Assembly (NCBI GenBank): GCA_004151065.3
Contig: NWUY0300067342.1
Span: forward strand, 21,247 to 33,750
Source: Larix sibirica
Taxonomy: Eukaryota; Streptophyta; Pinopsida; Pinales; Pinaceae
Direction: 5' to 3'
Length of the DNA stretch: 12,504 bases
Shown here in pieces: positions 7,895 through 12,504 of this stretch. A program made the position numbers and the translations under genes. How positions within the stretch are numbered: position 1 is the stretch's first letter; each line of letters starts with the position of its first letter. The notes under the pieces were generated by a model. The model did no database searches. It was given only the letters and a program-made list of their open reading frames with translations, and had not been told where the DNA came from.

Positions 7895-9746
7895 ATGCCA
7901 TCATTTTCAGGTACTTCTGATGAAATTCAAACTCCTCCTGTTAGAAGAGTAGAAGAAGAAGAGATTACTTTTCTGGGTACTCCATTCAAGGATTTACCTC
8001 ATTTTTCAAAAAAAGAAAAGAAATATTTTTTTTCTTTACCTATATATTTTCCTAAAGTAAGTAAATTTGAAGGAGATACTTTTGCAGTAAAAAACTTTAT
8101 TAATCCCCTTTCATCAGAACAATTAAAAAAAGAGTATGTAAAATATGAAGAAGTTGATTCCGGGAAGCCTATAGTACCTATCAGTCCATAGCTCATTATC
8201 TCCTTATCAAGTTGAAACTCAAGTTTCTCCAACCATGGAAAATCAGCCACCAAACAAGATGGATGCCATAGTTACTACTAGGTATGCCCCTCTTGTTTTA
8301 CCCCAAAATTTGAATCATCTACCAGCTGGAGATTATTTAAAATACCTGCCTAGGTTGAATGGGGAAGGTGAAGCTATTGTAGAGAACACTTAGCAGCATA
8401 TTATAGTTATGCAGATAAATAGAACATTGAACAAGAGGATGTATGGATGATGGTTTTTGTGCAAATTTTGGATGGTGAAGTTAGGAAGTGGTTTAGAGAA
8501 TTTAACCTGAATTCTATCAATTTTATTGATGCATTAGATGAGGTTTTATTGAAACAGTGGAGTGATAAGAAGGTCTATTTGTATTACATTATAGATTTTA
8601 GATCTTTGAAAAGAAATAGTGGGTGAATCAGCAGCAGAATTTACAAAAAGGTTTAAGAAGATGTACAACAAGATTCCTGCTGAAATTAAGCCTATTGAGA
8701 CTTCTGCTAAGCTTACATATGCTAATTCATTTGATGCTAAGTTTTCATTGTTATTGAGTGAAAGAATATTTGTAACTTTGGTAAATGTGCATGAAGCTTC
8801 TCTTGAGGTTGAGTCCAATATCCTAGCAGCAAAAAATCTTAAACCTAAATCTGACTATGGATACAAAGATAAAAGAAAACATAAAGAAGAGAAAACAGAC
8901 CTTTGCATCTAGTTCACATTCATCTGATGGTAAGATTGAAGAGATGACCAAAATGATTAAGAACCTGTCATCAAAGATGGCTTAAATGGAAATGGAAAGT
9001 AATAATATGAATAGACCTGTACAGGAAGGGGGTAATAGAAATCCAAATCAGTTTAGAAGACCCTTCAATCCATGGTTCTTGCAAAGATAAAGAAGAAACA
9101 ATGAAGATCAAAAGATTCAACCTCCATTTCAAAATAATCTTGTTGATGAACCTGATGAGGTTGAAATGGATGAACTTGATCAAGAATTGCATCATATTGA
9201 AGGAGAGAAATCATATAGTCATTTAACTCAATCCGACTATGAAAAATCTATGATGTTGAATCAGGTATATGAAGACATAATGAAACAAGGTTCATCTGAT
9301 TTTAAGCATTCAACTGGAATTATTCAAGCAAATCCATAGAGGAGGTATGACTTGAGATCTGGGCCAAGACAGAGCTCTCAAGCTCAGATTAAGAAAGCCA
9401 TTATTCCAGTTAAACATATGTCAGTGAATGAAGCAGAGAAGAAGTTGGATCATCAAATCAATAAGGATAATACTATAGAACCAAAGGAAGTAGTAAGATC
9501 TTCCTCCCTTTTTAGCTTGGAGCATGAAATGAGTAAAACTGAGATTCCAGTTTCATTGGAAAAATTAATGAAAAGTTAGCCTTATAAAGATTATGTTTTG
9601 AGTTTTTTACAACCTCTTGCAAATTCAGTTCCTTTAGATACTGTGAACCTACAAGATGAAAAGCCTACTATTGTTTTTGGCCCTCATATGGAAGACAAGT
9701 CTGAATTTCCTCCACCTTTTTTTCATTACACTGACAATTCATTTTA
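7895..9746 (+). pseudogene. Gag polyprotein of a Ty3/gypsy element, frameshifted
   Basis: Gag packages the element RNA into virus-like particles. Four frame segments can be joined by eye: 7895-8191 (unrecognised charged N-terminus with FLGTPFKDLPHFSKKEKKYF), about 8192-8393, 8396-8622 and 8619-8912, then about 8885-9746. The core retrotransposon Gag signature is clear: RYAPLVLPQNLNHLPAGDYL, then EQEDVWMMVFVQILDGEVRKWF (from about 8430), then GESAAEFTKRFKKMYNKIPAEIKP (from 8622) and LEVESNILAAKNL. The tail (about 8893-9579) is acidic and Gln/Asn-rich, with RYDLRSGP near 9342. No CCHC zinc knuckle is present; the tail frame between 8893 and 9579 has no Cys at all. Stops at 8391, 8420, 8983, 9088, 9337 and 9577. 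The ATG at 7895 is the first after an in-frame TAG at about 7868; the true start is uncertain. Confidence 0.82.
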
Positions 9747-10171
9747 AAATGCTTCACAATTGTCTTCTGGATTTGGGTGCCTCTCATAACCTGATGCCCA
9801 AGGTAGGTATGGAAGCACTGGGATTGAATGTTACCAAGACATATCATGATTTGTTTTCATTTGATTCCAAAGTAGTTAAATGTTTGAGGGTAATAAAAGA
9901 CTTGGTTGTTAGCTTAGCTCATCTTCCTATGAAAAGTGGCATTATGGATATTGTGGTTGTCGACATTCCTCCTAAGTTTGGTATGCACTTGTCTAGGTCT
10001 TGGACAAAGAAGTTAGGTGGAACATTGAAAATGGATCTCACATATGCAACAATTCCTGTGTTTGGAGGAGAACAAATAAGGTTGTACATGGAAATACAAC
10101 TGGCATATATAGTCAGTGATCATGAAAACCCAACAAATCATCCCATCTATGCAGTTCGGGAGGATATATGA
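9747..10171 (+). pseudogene. Retroelement aspartic protease, active-site Ser changed
   Basis: Retropepsin-like proteases cut Gag-Pol into mature proteins. The active-site triad region reads CLLDLGASHNLMP (Asp at 9770-9772); the usual D-S/T-G-A has become D-L-G-A, explained by one C-to-T change in a TCG codon. Downstream FDSKVVKCLRVIKDLVVSL, VVVDIPPKFGMHLSRSW and a flap-distal LGGTLKMDLTYATIPVFGG follow the order seen in Tat-type proteases. The frame differs from the Gag tail by one base near 9747. It continues past the TGA at 10169-10171 into the first RNase H without another shift, so protease and that RNase H were one reading frame. Confidence 0.82.
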
Positions 10172-10683
10172 TTTTGCATTTTACATATAAATGATGATGC
10201 TTTAGGTTGTGTAGAATATGGGAACAGATTTCCAGAACAACATGGAGATATGGATAATGCTATTTGGAAAATTTACTTTGATGGATCATCTTCAAGATAA
10301 GGATCAGGTTCCAGGATTGTGCTTGTGTCACATTCAAATGATGTTATTTCCTTGTTGTATAAGTTAGAATTTGAAACCACTGACAATATTGCAGAATAAG
10401 CGAATTTGGTTTTGGGGTTAAGAGCTATTAAGAATATGAATATTCAGAGGCTTGCTGTTTTTGGTGATTCTTAATTAGTCATTTAGCAGGTTAAGAATGT
10501 TTACCAGACCAAACGGTAGAGGCTAAAGCAATACAGAAATGAGGTATGGGATTTATTTGAGAATTTATTTTTAGCTTTCAACATCACTTTTATTCCAAGA
10601 AGTTCTAATCAAAAGGCAGATTCTTTAGCTTTAGCAGCTAGTGGTTTAAAAAATCCCTTTGATTCACAGCTGATTATAAAATT
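10172..10683 (+). pseudogene. Archaeal/plant-type RNase H (aRNH) between protease and RT
   Basis: The domain reads IWKIYFDGSSS with the first Asp at 10280-10282, YKLEFETTDNIAE with the Glu just before a stop at 10397, LAVFGDS with the third Asp (about 10466-10468) and FIPRSSNQKADSLALAAS with the last Asp (about 10619-10621). All four D-E-D-D metal-binding residues are therefore still encoded. This layout (WxxxFDGs, NNxAEYxAL, GDS, NxxAD) is that of plant/archaeal RNase H, not of the native Ty3/gypsy enzyme. Stops at 10298, 10397, 10472, 10484 and 10517 break it, but no indel does. It shares the protease frame and lies upstream of RT; the Tat arrangement I know best has it downstream of the RT-RNase H block. 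The stop at 10397 replaces the Tyr normal in this motif, showing that stops here are damage and not recoding. Confidence 0.85.
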
Positions 10684-11124
10684 AAGATGAGACACAAGCC
10701 TTCAATCCTAGACAATGTCAAGCACTGGTAGGTATTTAATGATGATCAAGAAATTAAAAGGTTTTTGGAATCAATAGAAGAATTTTCTACTTCTCATATA
10801 GATCAGGATAATGATGTGGAGGCAAATTCTCATCTACAGAATATGATTGCCAATCATGACATCATAGAATTAAAAGGTAATTTCATTCCTAAGGGTTTAG
10901 TGTCTTTAGAGAGGATTTTTACTAATAATGATGTGCTGATGAATCCTTCGGTTCAGTACTAAGAAGAAAATGTTGTAAGCTACAATATTGGGAGTGAGCC
11001 GGAGCCAAATCTTGTCAAACTATCAAAATCTCTACTTGATGAGAAAAGGAAAAAGTATGTAGGCCTTATGAAGGAATTTGGTGTTATTTTTACATGGTCT
11101 TATGAAGAGATTATAACCAATGAA
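10684..11124 (+). pseudogene. Linker between first RNase H and RT, function unknown
   Basis: A frame shifted by one base from the RNase H continues from about 10683 through KMRHKPSILDNVKHW (stop at 10729), an acidic stretch, IIELKGNFIPKGLVSLERIF (about 10861-10920), a stop at 10960 and SEPEPNLVKLSKSLLDEKRK, then runs straight into RT without a shift. No catalytic motif is visible. It is part of the Pol polyprotein by position and by the unbroken frame into RT. The length (about 145 codons) and the clean reading suggest a real domain or a conserved spacer in this family. Confidence 0.6.
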
Positions 11125-12012
11125 ATCAGTATTATTCGGCATAAAATTCCTCTTGAGCCAGGCACAAAACCTTTTAGACAGCAATTGAGGCATGTAAATC
11201 CAGTCTTGCTACCTGTAATTGAGAAAGAGGTGAATAAATTGTTAGATTCCAAGATAATTGTTCCCCTCAAATATTCAACTTGGGTAGAAAATTGGTACCA
11301 TCCAGGAAGAATAATGGAGAAATAAGGTTGTGCCTGGACTTTAGGAATTTGAATAAGCGTTGTTTGAAGGACAATTATCCTTTACCCAAATAGATCAAAT
11401 TTTGTAGAGGACAGTTGGAGTTCAAAAAATTTCTATGATTGATGGGTTCTCTGGCTATAATTAGATAGCAATTCATGATGATGATAAAGAGAAGATAGCT
11501 TTTGTCATTCCCTGGGGTACTTTTATGTATGATAAACTGGCTTTCGATCTTATGAACACAGGAGCAACATTCCAAAGGAATATGGATATAGATTTTGTTG
11601 GTGAGAGGGAAAAAATTGTTATCATATATTTGGATGAAATCACTCTATTTTCTAAATAAGATGAAGATCATTTGAAGAATCTCAACAATCATTTTCGAAA
11701 TGCAGGAAATATGGTTTTTCTATGAACCCAAAAAAGTCACATTTTGCTATGTAGAAAGGGAATCTTCTTGGGCATATTGTTTCTCCGAAAGGTATAAAAA
11801 TTAATCCATCCCGAGTTGAGGAAATTGAGAAGATTTGCATACCCAGGAGAAAAAAGGAGATTCAATCATTCCTATGGAAAATCAATTTCCTAAGGTGGTT
11901 CATCCCAAATTTTGTAGAAATTATTAAGCAAATTACAAGAATGTTAAGGAAGGACAGTAAGATCAAGTGGACCAGTGAAGCTAGAGCATCCTTTGGAGGG
12001 ATTTAGTAGGTC
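11125..12012 (+). pseudogene. Ty3/gypsy reverse transcriptase, frameshifted, YLDE catalytic box
   Basis: RT copies element RNA into DNA. Motifs in order: IIRHKIPLEPGTKPFRQQLR and VEKEVNKLLDSKII-like entry (11125-11270), NGEIRL..CLDFRNLN in a second frame (about 11313-11355), SMIDGFSGYN with the first catalytic Asp (11441-11443), PWGTFMYDKLAF (about 11510), ATFQ, then the active-site box. The box is YLDE (11627-11638) where the family has YLDD, so the third catalytic Asp is Glu. GHIVSPKGIKINPSRV (about 11770-11815) and KKEIQSFLWKINFLRWFIPNF (from about 11854) mark the thumb and connection. Frame changes fall near 11305, 11395-11430 and 11695; stops at 11391, 11462, 11657, 11752, 12004 and 12007. 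The frame after 11695 continues unshifted into the second RNase H. Confidence 0.88.
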
Positions 12013-12504
12013 TTGATTGAAGCTGTGGTATTAGTTAGTCCTTACTTTTCTAAGGAGTCTTTTACTTTTTCCTTTTCCTCTAAATATACAATTGTAGTTG
12101 TTTTATTGCAAAGGAATGCAGAAGAAGATGAGCAACCCATTTCTTTTTTCAGTAGAGCTTTAAGAGATGCAGAGTTGAACTATAACATTATAGAGAAGCA
12201 GGCATATGCTCTTGTTAAAGAAATTATTTTTTTCAGAATTTATATATTACAATCAAAGGTGATTGCTTATTTACCAAGTTGTTCTGTGAAGGAGATTCTT
12301 ATGCAACCAAATAGTGATGGAAAAAGAGGTAGATGGATTGCTAAGATACTTGAATATGACCTAGAAATAAAACCTACACAATTGGTTAAGGGGCAGGGGC
12401 TGGCTAAGCTGCTAGAAAAATAAAATTGTCAATCTCTTAGGTTGAATTTAATTTTGATCAATCAGCTTGTGGAGAATTTCATAATGAAGAAGGTGAGTTG
12501 CAAA
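12013..12504 (+). pseudogene. Native Ty3/gypsy RNase H after RT, catalytic residues absent
   Basis: The usual gypsy RNase H fold is recognised from TFSFSSKYTIVVVLLQ, PISFFSRALRDAELNYNIIEKQAYALV, SKVIAYLP and RWIAKILEYDLEIKP. Its active site is gone: the DAS of the family is FSS, the Glu of the EKELLA-type motif is Gln, the Asp of the next strand is replaced (AYLP), and the last Asp position reads LAKLL. The 136 codons from 12013 to 12420 contain no stop or shift, so these changes are unlikely to be random decay of this copy alone; an older, family-wide loss seems likelier. The domain may serve as a structural connection, as its counterpart does in retroviruses. After the TAA at 12421 the same frame stays open to the window end (NCQSLRLNLILINQLVE), the start of the segment leading to integrase. 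Confidence 0.8.

Larger units (their letters stand above)
7895..12504 (+). mobile_element. Degraded Ty3/gypsy (Tat-like) gag-pol, cut by window end
   Basis: Gag, aspartic protease, a first RNase H, reverse transcriptase and a second RNase H follow in order on one strand. The RT and Gag wording and the presence of two RNases H point to the Tat side of plant Ty3/gypsy elements. The reading frame changes about nine times (near 8190, 8395, 8621, 8888, 9747, 10683, 11305, 11395-11430 and 11695), and roughly 21 in-frame stops fall inside the pieces, so the copy is dead. Integrase, the 3' LTR and the end of the element lie beyond 12504. The 5' LTR was not located. The ORF at 4560-6506 may be part of the same element. 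Confidence 0.88.

Noticed and set aside
8546-8818. Minus-strand open frame opposite gag
   Set aside because: It overlaps the clearly recognisable Gag core on the other strand and has no recognisable domain.
4560-12423. TAG/TAA read as glutamine (alternative genetic code)
   Set aside because: Many stops fit Gln, but others replace different residues (Tyr in the NIAEY motif at 10397), TGA also occurs, and gag-pol has frameshifts and damaged catalytic motifs. Ordinary pseudogene decay explains all of it.

Overview
The window looks like transposon-rich intergenic DNA from a land plant with a large nuclear genome. It is AT-rich, and every recognisable coding segment belongs to a decayed plant retroelement. 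No intact cellular gene, rRNA or tRNA gene, CRISPR array or bacterial-type operon was found. The species cannot be fixed from the sequence; a seed plant, possibly a gymnosperm, fits best.

Layout, all recognisable coding on the + strand. (1) Positions 1-1549 hold the 3' part of a dead non-LTR retrotransposon (LINE): the C-terminal end of reverse transcriptase, a Zn-finger-like segment and a plant-type RNase H domain. (2) Positions 1550-2870 are AT-rich and non-coding, with a 40-41 bp tandem duplication and an AAAG microsatellite inside a second duplication. (3) Positions 2896-3145 form a large imperfect inverted repeat (foldback). (4) Positions 3146-4056 are non-coding, with one perfect 9-bp hairpin and a SINE-like stretch carrying perfect pol III A and B boxes. 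(5) Positions 4057-4201 hold a cluster of small hairpins built on a GCTA..GGAA / TTCC..TAGC motif. (6) Positions 4560-6506 are one 649-codon frame with 15 internal stops and no frameshift; it ends in a charged coiled coil and resembles in position the extra ORF that Ogre/Tat-type Ty3-gypsy elements carry upstream of gag. (7) Positions 6507-7894 are a non-coding spacer with the same hairpin motif again and a good TATA box. (8) Positions 7895-12504 hold a degraded Ty3/gypsy gag-pol with the order Gag, protease, RNase H, reverse transcriptase, RNase H; the window ends before any integrase.

The most interesting feature is the pol domain order and the state of its two RNases H. An archaeal/plant-type RNase H lies between protease and RT and still shows its D-E-D-D residues. 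The usual RNase H after RT has a clean open frame but lacks all four. This resembles the dual RNase H of the plant Tat group and, by convergence, of retroviruses, but with the active domain upstream of RT. If sections 5 to 8 are one element, it spans at least 8 kb and is cut by the window end. The repeated hairpin/TATA blocks on both sides of the upstream ORF could instead mark two nested elements. All copies are non-functional as read.
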